Source: JACQKD01 sp964614265 (lineage in GTDB: Bacteria > Patescibacteriota > Minisyncoccia > Phycocordibacterales > UBA918). From it: DNA of 21,443 nt. Below the pieces are notes generated by a model, which was given only the letters and a program-made list of their open reading frames with translations, did not search any database and had not been told where the DNA came from. The stretch is from positions 1 to 21,443 of the forward strand of contig CAZTKT010000011.1 of the NCBI GenBank assembly GCA_964614265.1, written 5' to 3'. Positions 13,931-20,284 of this stretch are shown in pieces (within the stretch, counting starts at the first letter, position 1; each line of letters opens with the position of its first letter). Made by a program: the position numbers and the translations under genes.

Positions 13931-14985
13931 ATATTTTTATTTAAAACCTTTGCCAATGCTTTCGCTATCTGTTCAGCCATAATCGGCGGCACTGCATTGC
14001 CGACCTGTTTATACTGGCTGGTCTTCGAACCCATAAATATGAAATCATCCGGAAAGGACTGTAATCTAGCAGACTCTCTGACGGTGGGTATCCTGTTGTA
14101 TTTATAATGGAAATGATGTCGATGGCCGGTATCGATGGTAAGGCTTGGTTTATCACTATTGTAACGTGTCCAAGCAATATTCACTCGACGTGTATTCCTA
14201 AGGTGGGCCGGCAGGTCCTTGTAGTTGCCGCCATCAGACACAAGCGCGATCGTCTCGACAGTCTTCTTGTCGTGATTGGTTATCTCGTGATTAAAAATTT
14301 TATTGGTTTTACTCCTCATTTTTGCTTGGTATTTAGACGAGGGCTTTCGTTTGTTTTCGGCTCCGTCTTTTACCGAGCCTTCCGGTAGGTCGGAAAGAGC
14401 CTGTCCTGCAGTTATTTTAGATTTAGGATCGGAAAAAAGAGGTTCCGGAAATACAAAGCCGTTGCGACCAAGGGTACCCACGAACACAACGCGCCTGCGG
14501 TTCTGCGGCACGCCGTAATCGGAAGCTAGCATGATTTTGTATTTGACTTCATAGCCGAGAGAAGTGAAATCTTTTAAAATTTTATCCTTGATTTTGCCGC
14601 CAGCCATCGCTACAAGATTCGGGACATTCTCAAGAATGAAAGCTTTCGGCTTCAATTGCTTAACTGTTTTAACAAAGCCTGTGTAAAGACCATTGCGAGG
14701 ATCTTCAGGATTTCTTTTTCCGGATATTGAAAATCCTTGGCAAGGCGGACCGCCAATCACCACATCAATTTTGCTGGTAATTATTCCTAAATCTTTTGGA
14801 TCAAAATCTCCCAAATCCATCAGGATACTTTTTGATCCGGGATGGTTTTTCTCGAAAGTGACCAGTGAATCTTTCCAATTGTCTACTCCGGCAACAACAT
14901 CAAAACCTGCTTTTTTAAAGCCGAATGATAGTCCGCCACAACCGGAGAACAGGTCTAAAACTTTTAATTTATTTTTCATATGCAT
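13927..14985 (-). CDS. DNA (cytosine-5) methyltransferase, first of the R-M set
   Basis: A 352-aa m5C methyltransferase. Motif I L-D-L-F-S-G-C-G-G-L is at 10-19, motif IV G-G-P-P-C-Q-G-F-S has catalytic Cys 82, motif VI is E-N-V (119-121), motif VIII Q-N-R-R-R-V, and motif X G-N-A-V-P-P near the C-terminus. A target-recognition region of about 90 residues lies between motifs VIII and IX. The start overlaps the RadC stop by 17 bases (or 11 if the second Met at 14979 is used), and the stop overlaps the nuclease start as ATGA. It methylates DNA to protect it from the linked nuclease. The pairing of two different m5C enzymes suggests an asymmetric target in which each strand needs its own enzyme. 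Confidence 0.93.
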   Translation of the reverse strand: MHMKNKLKVLDLFSGCGGLSFGFKKAGFDVVAGVDNWKDSLVTFEKNHPGSKSILMDLGDFDPKDLGIITSKIDVVIGGPPCQGFSISGKRNPEDPRNGLYTGFVKTVKQLKPKAFILENVPNLVAMAGGKIKDKILKDFTSLGYEVKYKIMLASDYGVPQNRRRVVFVGTLGRNGFVFPEPLFSDPKSKITAGQALSDLPEGSVKDGAENKRKPSSKYQAKMRSKTNKIFNHEITNHDKKTVETIALVSDGGNYKDLPAHLRNTRRVNIAWTRYNSDKPSLTIDTGHRHHFHYKYNRIPTVRESARLQSFPDDFIFMGSKTSQYKQVGNAVPPIMAEQIAKALAKVLNKNI

Positions 14986-15631
14986 GCAAAGTCACTTCTT
15001 TAAACCCATCTTGGGTGATGATCACATGTCCCTTCAAGCGAAAACCTAATATGTTCGCCGCTTCCACTAACTGCCAAGTAATTTTCTTGTCTTCGGCTGA
15101 AGGTTCCAAACTGCCGGACGGATGATTATGCGCGATCATTATAGATGAAGCAGAGAGCGAAAGCGCCGGCTCGAAAATCTCGCGCGGATGGATAATGCTG
15201 GAGTCGAGAGTGCCGATAGAAACAATGCGCCTCTCGATGATTTTGTCTTTCGTATCCAGATAAAAGACGGCCAGGTGTTCTTTTTTCGACTCATAAAAAT
15301 CTGCACAAAGTTTCCACACATCTTCAGCAGATTTGATTATGATGCCGTTTTTCTCATTGAGCCGCTTGCTTAGTTCTATAAGAGCTAACATCTGGGAGAT
15401 TTTAGCTTTTCCAAGACCGTTGATTTTACTGAAATCACTTCTTGAAATGTTAGTAGAGCCTATTTTCTCTACTTGGCGCAGAATCTCTCCGCTCAGAGTC
15501 AAAACATTTTTTCCTTTAATGCCTGAACCGAGAAGGATCGCCAAAAGCTCTGAATCAGAGAGCCGGCTCGGCCCGTACTTTTCGAGTTTTTCTCTTGGTC
15601 TATCTGTTTTTGGCAAATCCTTGATCTTCAT
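14969..15631 (-). CDS. radC: RadC family JAB/MPN-domain protein
   Basis: A 220-aa protein with an N-terminal helix-hairpin-helix region (I-N-G-L-G-K-A-K at 70-77) and a C-terminal JAB/MPN metalloprotease-like domain. The JAMM set is complete: Glu 118, H168-x-H170 in A-H-N-H-P-S-G, and D181. Despite its name, a DNA repair role for RadC is doubtful. RadC homologues are frequent on mobile elements and in defence or anti-restriction regions. Here it is translationally overlapped with the first methyltransferase and preceded by the HTH gene, which makes it part of the R-M transcript rather than a housekeeping copy. Confidence 0.92.
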   Translation of the reverse strand: MKIKDLPKTDRPREKLEKYGPSRLSDSELLAILLGSGIKGKNVLTLSGEILRQVEKIGSTNISRSDFSKINGLGKAKISQMLALIELSKRLNEKNGIIIKSAEDVWKLCADFYESKKEHLAVFYLDTKDKIIERRIVSIGTLDSSIIHPREIFEPALSLSASSIMIAHNHPSGSLEPSAEDKKITWQLVEAANILGFRLKGHVIITQDGFKEVTLHAYEK

Positions 15632-15637
15632 AAATGT

Positions 15638-15832
15638 TTATTTTTTCTTCTTTTTCTTTACATTACTGGTCTCGTCCAAAAAGGCGTTGAGATCAGATTG
15701 CTTTATCCGCCAGACTCCGAGTTTGGATGCCTTAAGCCGACCAGCCTCAATGTAACGAGTCACGGTCCGAGTATGCACTCTTAAAATTTTGGCGACTTCC
15801 TCAATTGTAAAAAGTTTTTCAATTTCGTTCAT
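15638..15832 (-). CDS. Excisionase/MerR-like helix-turn-helix protein (64 aa)
   Basis: A 64-aa protein consisting of one winged HTH of the excisionase (HTH_17) type: F-T-I-E-E-V-A-K-I-L (8-17) then V-H-T-R-T-V-T-R-Y-I (19-28) and the wing G-V-W-R-I-K (39-44), with a run of lysines at the C-terminus. It is the first gene of the minus-strand series, 6 bases ahead of radC. It could be a recombination directionality factor for a serine recombinase element or a regulator of its own operon. It is not a typical R-M controller (C) protein. The stop is close to the radC start, so the two are coupled. Confidence 0.85.
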   Translation of the reverse strand: MNEIEKLFTIEEVAKILRVHTRTVTRYIEAGRLKASKLGVWRIKQSDLNAFLDETSNVKKKKKK

Positions 15833-15858
15833 AAAAAATTAAATTAGTCGTTGGTATC

Positions 15859-15909
15859 ATTTTACCCTTTCTGCTTTTCATTGTCAAAATCGCCGTCTTT
15901 TGTCATAAT
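15859..15909. promoter_or_regulatory. Divergent promoters with overlapping -35 elements
   Basis: Minus strand: TTGACA (15887-15882), 17 bp, TAAAAT (15864-15859), a near-consensus promoter for the HTH-radC-R-M operon with a leader of about 20 nt. Plus strand: TTGTCA (15881-15886), 17 bp, CATAAT (15904-15909), for the gene at 15919, which would start almost leaderless. The two -35 boxes share five bases, so both cannot be occupied at once. Confidence 0.65.
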
Positions 15910-15918
15910 GATTAAAAG

Positions 15919-16584
15919 ATGATTATGAAAATGAAAAAGGCCGTATTGGCCAAAAAGTATAAATTTTCAATACTCCGGTCCGTAAGTAAAACGAGCACCT
16001 ATCCTTTTACTATTTCTGCTGTTGTTAGGGAGTTACGGTCCGCACTTAAAGATTTTGCCGATGTAAAAAATCCGGCTGAAATTGTAAAAGCTGGCGATCC
16101 GGCAATCGTAGCTCTGGCTCAAGCGATAAACCGCAATACGGAAAGCGTAGAAGCGATGACCCGAGCGTATCAAACGGCCATAAAAGAGGTGGCTGATTTG
16201 GAAAAGAGTATTGCCCGGATGACGGCCGAAGGCGCGGCCTATGGACTGGCCGCCAAGAAAGCCAAACAGGCAGACAAAAAGAAAGTCATATATTTCTCAA
16301 GCGACGGCGACCTATACCGAGAACCGAAAGCCAGGCATTGCTATGAAATGGGTAAAGAAAAACAAAGGCAAAAGATTGTTCGAATTCTCCTCGAGCGGAA
16401 AACATTTGTGCCGACCGATGAATTGGTAATGCTTACCGGAAGTAAAAACAGGAAAGCACTGCACAATGCCAAGCTTATGATTAACCGCAAAGCCGAGTAC
16501 CGTGTTGGCATAAGTAATTTCGTAACCGGCCGGTCCGTGAGTGGTTATAAAATCAATCCGGAATACAAAATAAAACAGGTGTAG
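15919..16584 (+). CDS. Hypothetical protein with coiled-coil and C-terminal HTH-like region (221 aa)
   Basis: I do not recognise the family. The N-terminal 35 residues are basic. Residues about 45-120 are helical with heptad-like spacing and a Q-A-I-N-R-N-T-E-S-V-E-A-M stretch that looks like a coiled coil. The C-terminal 90 residues contain two helices and a strand pattern (near 145-215) compatible with a winged helix. Three ATGs in frame (15919, 15925, 15931) are all possible starts. The gene is divergent from the HTH-radC-R-M operon and has its own terminator at 16614-16638. A DNA-binding or partition-like role is plausible but unproven. Confidence 0.7.
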   Translation: MIMKMKKAVLAKKYKFSILRSVSKTSTYPFTISAVVRELRSALKDFADVKNPAEIVKAGDPAIVALAQAINRNTESVEAMTRAYQTAIKEVADLEKSIARMTAEGAAYGLAAKKAKQADKKKVIYFSSDGDLYREPKARHCYEMGKEKQRQKIVRILLERKTFVPTDELVMLTGSKNRKALHNAKLMINRKAEYRVGISNFVTGRSVSGYKINPEYKIKQV

Positions 16585-16613
16585 CTCTGGTGTAGTTAAT
16601 AAGTCTCGAAATG

Positions 16614-16638
16614 AGTGGCTGAAATGGCCGCTTTTTTG
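16614..16638 (+). terminator. Intrinsic terminator after the 221-aa gene
   Basis: AGTGGC (16614-16619) pairs with GCCGCT (16627-16632), with one G-U pair, across a 7-nt loop and followed by a run of six T. It lies 30 bases after the stop codon. Confidence 0.7.
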
Positions 16639-16714
16639 TTTGCAAACTTTACCAGCACTATATTCCAAAAGCCTATGTCGACTTGCCACAATGAATATGT
16701 GTGAGAGGAAGTTA

Positions 16715-16804
16715 ATGACAATGAAAATGCCAAAATATGGAAAACAATTACTACAAAACCGCCGACCTGGCATTGGTCGCGGTGCTTTTATTATTTATTC
16801 CTGA
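16715..16804 (+). CDS. Possible 29-aa leader ORF overlapping the DUF5659 gene
   Basis: ATG at 16715 has the best Shine-Dalgarno sequence in this part of the window (GAGAGGAAG, 16703-16711). The frame runs 29 codons (basic, rich in Lys, Gly and Arg) and stops at 16804, 65 bases inside the DUF5659 gene in another frame. The DUF5659 ATG at 16737 has no site of its own. Either this peptide is translated and influences the downstream gene, or the site is simply used at long range. No homology is claimed. Confidence 0.35.
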   Translation: MTMKMPKYGKQLLQNRRPGIGRGAFIIYS

Positions 16805-16979
16805 TTCTCTTGAGGTCGTGGATCGGGGAAATCCGCACAAGGTGCTCTTTTGCTTCGGCAAGAGCCCGGACTTGGATTCTCTGGTGAAGCGATATTGGAG
16901 CCGCGAGCTTCAAGTCGAGCCTCAAGCGTTCTTCAACGAGCTCAAACAGGTCAAAGTGCGGATTTATGCCGAGGACTAA
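16737..16979 (+). CDS. DUF5659-like small protein (80 aa)
   Basis: The sequence pattern fits DUF5659: Y-Y-K-T-A-D-L-A-L-V-A-V-L (5-17), a short strand pair with R-G-N-P-H-K-V-L-F-C-F (30-40), and a helix pair ending in F-F-N-E-L-K-Q-V-K-V-R-I-Y. Function is unknown. Such proteins are frequent in Patescibacteria, often among small genes near recombinases, as here. The next gene begins 5 bases after its stop. Confidence 0.75.
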   Translation: MENNYYKTADLALVAVLLLFIPDSLEVVDRGNPHKVLFCFGKSPDLDSLVKRYWSRELQVEPQAFFNELKQVKVRIYAED

Positions 16980-16984
16980 GACCT

Positions 16985-17188
16985 GTGAAATTAAAACCGG
17001 AAACACTGGAGAAACTCCGTGTACTTCTTAAAGAGGATTGGGGCCAGGAAGTCAGCGATCAGGAATTGCATGACATGGCTTTTAATCTCCTCGGCTACTT
17101 CGACACGCTCGTGCAGTGTTACTGCGAGGACGAAACCGCCAAAGAGCCAGCGCAATATGACAATGAACCAGAACGACAAAAAGCATAA
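16985..17188 (+). CDS. Small orphan protein (67 aa), GTG start
   Basis: A short helical protein: K-L-K-P-E-T-L-E-K-L (2-11), then V-S-D-Q-E-L-H-D-M-A-F-N-L-L-G-Y-F (23-39) and an acidic tail. The pattern resembles small helical proteins seen beside DUF5659 genes in Patescibacteria, without a known function. I prefer the GTG at 16985, because a longer in-frame opening would overlap nearly all of the DUF5659 gene. The 3' end overlaps the next gene by 32 bases. Confidence 0.6.
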   Translation: MKLKPETLEKLRVLLKEDWGQEVSDQELHDMAFNLLGYFDTLVQCYCEDETAKEPAQYDNEPERQKA

Positions 17189-17744
17189 GGTCCGAGATTA
17201 TCGGGAGGCACCATTCGCTTATCAGGATAAGCCGGCTTTGCGATACATGCGCCAAGAGTGGCTCGATAAGCATGTAAGCGACGATGCATATCGCAATCTG
17301 CGTAATGTCTACTGTGCTTTGACTGAGATCGCTTCAAACAAAGCAAGTCAAACCATAGAAGCATCAAACAAGACGCTTCGGCTTTACTCTGGCTTAAAAG
17401 ATTGGCGAACGATTAAGAAATGTCTGGACAAGCTCGAAGAGTGGGCTTTTGTTGCGATCACCAAAATCCGAGGCGAGGATGCCAAGTTCAAACCCCGAAG
17501 CATCACATTGCTCTCCGTTCTACATCTGACGCAGAACGGTAACCAATCTGCATGTAAAACCGGACGGCATACGAAGCAGACTGCGTCCGACGGCGATGAT
17601 ATAGAAGCTAAGGGTTTAAAAGAAATTAAAGAAAATTATAAAGAAGTTAACGGCCAAAACCAAATTAAGAAAATAAACGAAATGAAAGCGAGTCTCGTGG
17701 CCAAGATGTCATTCTCATCAAACAAGCATAAACGTAATTACTAA
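17157..17744 (+). CDS. Winged-helix protein, replication-initiator-like (195 aa)
   Basis: A 195-aa basic protein. Residues about 20-110 form a helix-rich winged-HTH-like domain. A helix N-L-R-N-V-Y-C-A-L-T-E-I-A-S leads to T-I-K-K-C-L-D-K-L-E-E-W-A-F-V-A-I-T-K, the helix-wing pattern of phage and plasmid replication or primosome initiators. The C-terminal 80 residues are Lys/Asn-rich and probably disordered. I start it at ATG 17157 (the second ATG at 17163 is equally possible). Longer in-frame openings would run through the preceding gene. In context it is the best candidate for the element's replication or control protein, with modest confidence. Confidence 0.6.
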   Translation: MTMNQNDKKHKVRDYREAPFAYQDKPALRYMRQEWLDKHVSDDAYRNLRNVYCALTEIASNKASQTIEASNKTLRLYSGLKDWRTIKKCLDKLEEWAFVAITKIRGEDAKFKPRSITLLSVLHLTQNGNQSACKTGRHTKQTASDGDDIEAKGLKEIKENYKEVNGQNQIKKINEMKASLVAKMSFSSNKHKRNY

Positions 17745-17748
17745 ACCT

Positions 17749-17955
17749 ATGACCAAGCACAAAAAGAAAACCGAAGTTGAAATCTCAGACGAGATACTCA
17801 AAAAGAATCTGCCAAAAGCGGCTGAAGTTTTGATCTCGCTTCTGGAAAGCAAAGACACGCTGGTGAGAGCGCAAGCGGCCGCCTATATCGTTGAACGGGT
17901 AACTGGCAGACCACTACTTATTCTACCGATTGAAGGCAGGAAAAGACTCCACTAA
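17749..17955 (+). CDS. Small helical protein (68 aa), shares a motif with the next gene
   Basis: A Lys-rich N-terminus, then a helix pair K-A-A-E-V-L-I-S-L-L-E and T-L-V-R-A-Q-A-A-A-Y-I-V-E-R-V-T-G-R-P. The second helix with its G-R-P end is a HEAT-like element seen in small phage-related proteins such as terminase small subunits and their relatives. The same arrangement recurs in the next gene. It starts 4 bases after the winged-helix gene. Function is not known. Confidence 0.55.
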   Translation: MTKHKKKTEVEISDEILKKNLPKAAEVLISLLESKDTLVRAQAAAYIVERVTGRPLLILPIEGRKRLH

Positions 17956-17966
17956 ACTCCACTTTT

Positions 17967-18503
17967 ATGGCCAAACTGAAACACATAACCAAATACCACG
18001 AGCGCGCACTCGAGCTGAAATATAAAGGCTATTCCTACCAAAACATCGCCGAGGATATCAATCATCGGTTTGAAAAAAGTAGAAAAGCCAAATTTACCGA
18101 GCAAACTATCAAAGACTGGTTCAGACAGTCGGGAACGTTGCAGGAAACCTACCGGCTCTACGAACAAGAAATGGATACGATTCATCAGGAAACCGTAGAC
18201 ATAATCCGGAAAGCCGGTGTGCGTGTTCGTGAGCAAAACTTTCGTCTGGCCAACGAGATGCTGGTAGCACTTATGGGTAGTCAAAATGACAATGTGAAGC
18301 TGGCCGCTATCAAGGAATTACTGGATCGTGTGGAGGGTCATCCAAAAGACAGAATTGAACTCAGTAAGTTAAATTTCAGCGAGATGTCGCCGAGCGAACG
18401 CTGGGACTTCATCCCTTACGAAATGCAACTAGCTCTGGCGCGCAATCAATATCCAGATGCTAAAGCTCAAATAATAAATAAATGGCTCGAAAAAGGAGAA
18501 TAA
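17967..18503 (+). CDS. HTH protein resembling phage small-terminase-type proteins (178 aa)
   Basis: The N-terminal part (about 8-52) is an HTH of the Y-K-G-Y-S-Y-Q-N-I-A-E-D-I type followed by T-E-Q-T-I-K-D-W-F. A long helical middle follows, then V-K-L-A-A-I-K-E-L-L-D-R-V-E-G-H-P (near 113-128), the same short motif as in the preceding gene. HTH plus this motif is reminiscent of phage terminase small subunits (DNA recognition), but no large terminase or other phage gene is visible. A transcription or element-control role is equally possible. It sits 98 bp before the serine recombinase. Confidence 0.6.
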   Translation: MAKLKHITKYHERALELKYKGYSYQNIAEDINHRFEKSRKAKFTEQTIKDWFRQSGTLQETYRLYEQEMDTIHQETVDIIRKAGVRVREQNFRLANEMLVALMGSQNDNVKLAAIKELLDRVEGHPKDRIELSKLNFSEMSPSERWDFIPYEMQLALARNQYPDAKAQIINKWLEKGE

Positions 18504-18531
18504 CCGATTGTGGGCAACTCGAGCTTAGCTT

Positions 18532-18582
18532 GTTCGAAAAATTAGTATAGGGTGTGACTGGTACCAAAAGTCGAATTCGAAC
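18532..18582. promoter_or_regulatory. Inverted repeat with internal palindrome upstream of the recombinase
   Basis: GTTCGAA (18532-18538) and TTCGAAC (18576-18582) are exact inverted copies 37 bp apart. The perfect palindrome TGGTACCA (18559-18566) lies between them. The 98-bp gap contains no ORF. It could be a recombinase binding or attachment-type site, or an operator for the recombinase gene. No function is shown. Confidence 0.35.
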
Positions 18583-18601
18583 CTAAGAAAATTAACAAAA
18601 T

Positions 18602-20284
18602 ATGACTATGATAAACAATCAAGAATTACCCAAGGCCGTAGGGTATGCTCGTGTGTCCTCCAAAGACCAAGAGGATACCGGCTATTCCTTACCGGCTCAA
18701 GAAAAACTTTTGCATGACTACGCCGAAAGAAACGGTTATGAGCTTGTAAAAGTTTTTGCCATTCAAGAATCGGCGGCCGGAAAAATCCAAAGAAAAATAT
18801 TCCACGAGATGATGGAATACGTAACCAAGGCCAAGATCAATACGGTCTTCGTGGAAACTACAGACCGTTTAACCCGTAACTTTTCTGACGTGCCGGTAAT
18901 CGATGAATGGATACTAGCAGATGAAAGACACACCATTCATCTGGTAAAGGAAAGCTGTACGCTACACAAGGACTCCAAATCACACGAATGGTTTATGTGG
19001 CGAGTGAAAGTAGCGACAGCCGAGTATTACATCCGACTTCTTTCTGAAAACGTAAAGAAAGGCCAAAAAGAAAAGTTATCGCAAGGATGGCTTCCAACCA
19101 AACCGCCACTTGGATATAAAACAATCGGAGAGAAGGGGCATAAAATCCACGTTCCGGATGAGGAAAAGTCACCACTTATAAAAAAGATGTTTGATCTGTA
19201 TGCCTCCGGACAATACTCCACCAAGAAGCTCTGCAACGTTATGTACGAACAAGGCCTCCGGTCCCGAACCGGACACATGGTAAGTCATGCCAGAATCCAT
19301 CAGCTCATCGGCGATCCGTTTTACTACGGCATGAACCGGTGGAAAAATCAGATCACCAAAGGCAATCACGAACCGCTTATAAGCAAAGAGTTATTCCAGC
19401 GGGTACAGGACAGACTGCATAGTTATGGGGCACCACGAACACGCAAGCATAATTCGCTTTTCAAAAGTGTATTCCACTGTAGCGAATGCGGAGGAACGAT
19501 AACGTGGGAGATACAGAAAGGCCACTGGTATGGCCACTGCAATCATTATAAAAACTGCTCGCAAAGAGACTGGGTTAAACAGGAAAATATCGATATTCAG
19601 ATAGCGGATTCCATAGTTGCCGTAACACACAAAGACGAACGAGTAGAACGCATGCTCTCATGGATTCAGGAAGCCCTAAAAGACGGCCATGCCGATGAAA
19701 TAGCCTTCAGAGAGAAATCCTCGTCCGAACTCGAGCGACAATACCAGATCGCAACCCAGCGCATCGACAAGCTCTATGACGATAAGATCGATAACAGGAT
19801 CAGTCGGGAGTTTTATGACAAGAAACTCGAGCAGTACAAACAGGAACAGGACAACGTGCTTGATAGCTTAAACCGACACCGTAACGTAGGACTCAAGTAT
19901 TTTGAAATGGGAGTAACGATTTTGGAAGTAGCCAAGCGAGCAAGGGAGATTTATTTGAACCCTCGCCGGACAGTTGAGCAAAAAAGAATGCTATTCTCGT
20001 TTTTATTTTCGAACCCGAAGATAAATGGCAAAAATGTCGAGATTTCATACCAGAAACCCTTTCAAATGATCCTAAATACCGTAAGTGAAGCGATATCCGA
20101 GCAATCAACCGATAAAAACACTTTCGAACCGCCAAAAGAGCCCGTCAATAAAGGAAAAACACCAGCTTTCGCTGATGTTCATCCCATCTGGCTCCGCATC
20201 GTGAACAACGTTAGAACCATTTTTGAGAGACAAAATGGGTATATTTACATTCCAGACCTACGGACAGGAGTAGATTTAGTTTAA
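18602..20284 (+). CDS. Large serine recombinase (intact)
   Basis: A 560-aa large serine recombinase that would integrate and excise a DNA element at a specific site. The N-terminal resolvase domain has Y-A-R-V-S-S with catalytic Ser 19 and D-R-L-T-R-N at 88-93 (active-site arginines). A recombinase domain follows (about 165-280, including Q-G-W-L-P-T-K-P-P-L-G-Y), then a zinc-ribbon C293-x2-C296 with C313 and C319, a coiled coil (about 365-420) and a C-terminal tail. All expected parts are present. The start may be ATG 18602 or 18608; no strong ribosome site is visible. Its stop codon lies on the junction with a second recombinase's 3' half, which is where an attachment-site half would be expected. 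It is probably the integrase of the element holding most of this window. Confidence 0.93.
   Translation: MTMINNQELPKAVGYARVSSKDQEDTGYSLPAQEKLLHDYAERNGYELVKVFAIQESAAGKIQRKIFHEMMEYVTKAKINTVFVETTDRLTRNFSDVPVIDEWILADERHTIHLVKESCTLHKDSKSHEWFMWRVKVATAEYYIRLLSENVKKGQKEKLSQGWLPTKPPLGYKTIGEKGHKIHVPDEEKSPLIKKMFDLYASGQYSTKKLCNVMYEQGLRSRTGHMVSHARIHQLIGDPFYYGMNRWKNQITKGNHEPLISKELFQRVQDRLHSYGAPRTRKHNSLFKSVFHCSECGGTITWEIQKGHWYGHCNHYKNCSQRDWVKQENIDIQIADSIVAVTHKDERVERMLSWIQEALKDGHADEIAFREKSSSELERQYQIATQRIDKLYDDKIDNRISREFYDKKLEQYKQEQDNVLDSLNRHRNVGLKYFEMGVTILEVAKRAREIYLNPRRTVEQKRMLFSFLFSNPKINGKNVEISYQKPFQMILNTVSEAISEQSTDKNTFEPPKEPVNKGKTPAFADVHPIWLRIVNNVRTIFERQNGYIYIPDLRTGVDLV

Noticed and set aside
14969..15631. 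RadC as a housekeeping DNA repair gene
   Set aside because: It is embedded in the R-M transcript, and a repair function for the family is not well supported.
17019..17744. Longer version of the winged-helix protein starting at 17019
   Set aside because: It would overlap nearly all of the 67-aa gene, and the extra N-terminus is low-complexity and unlike the rest; ATG 17157 is preferred.
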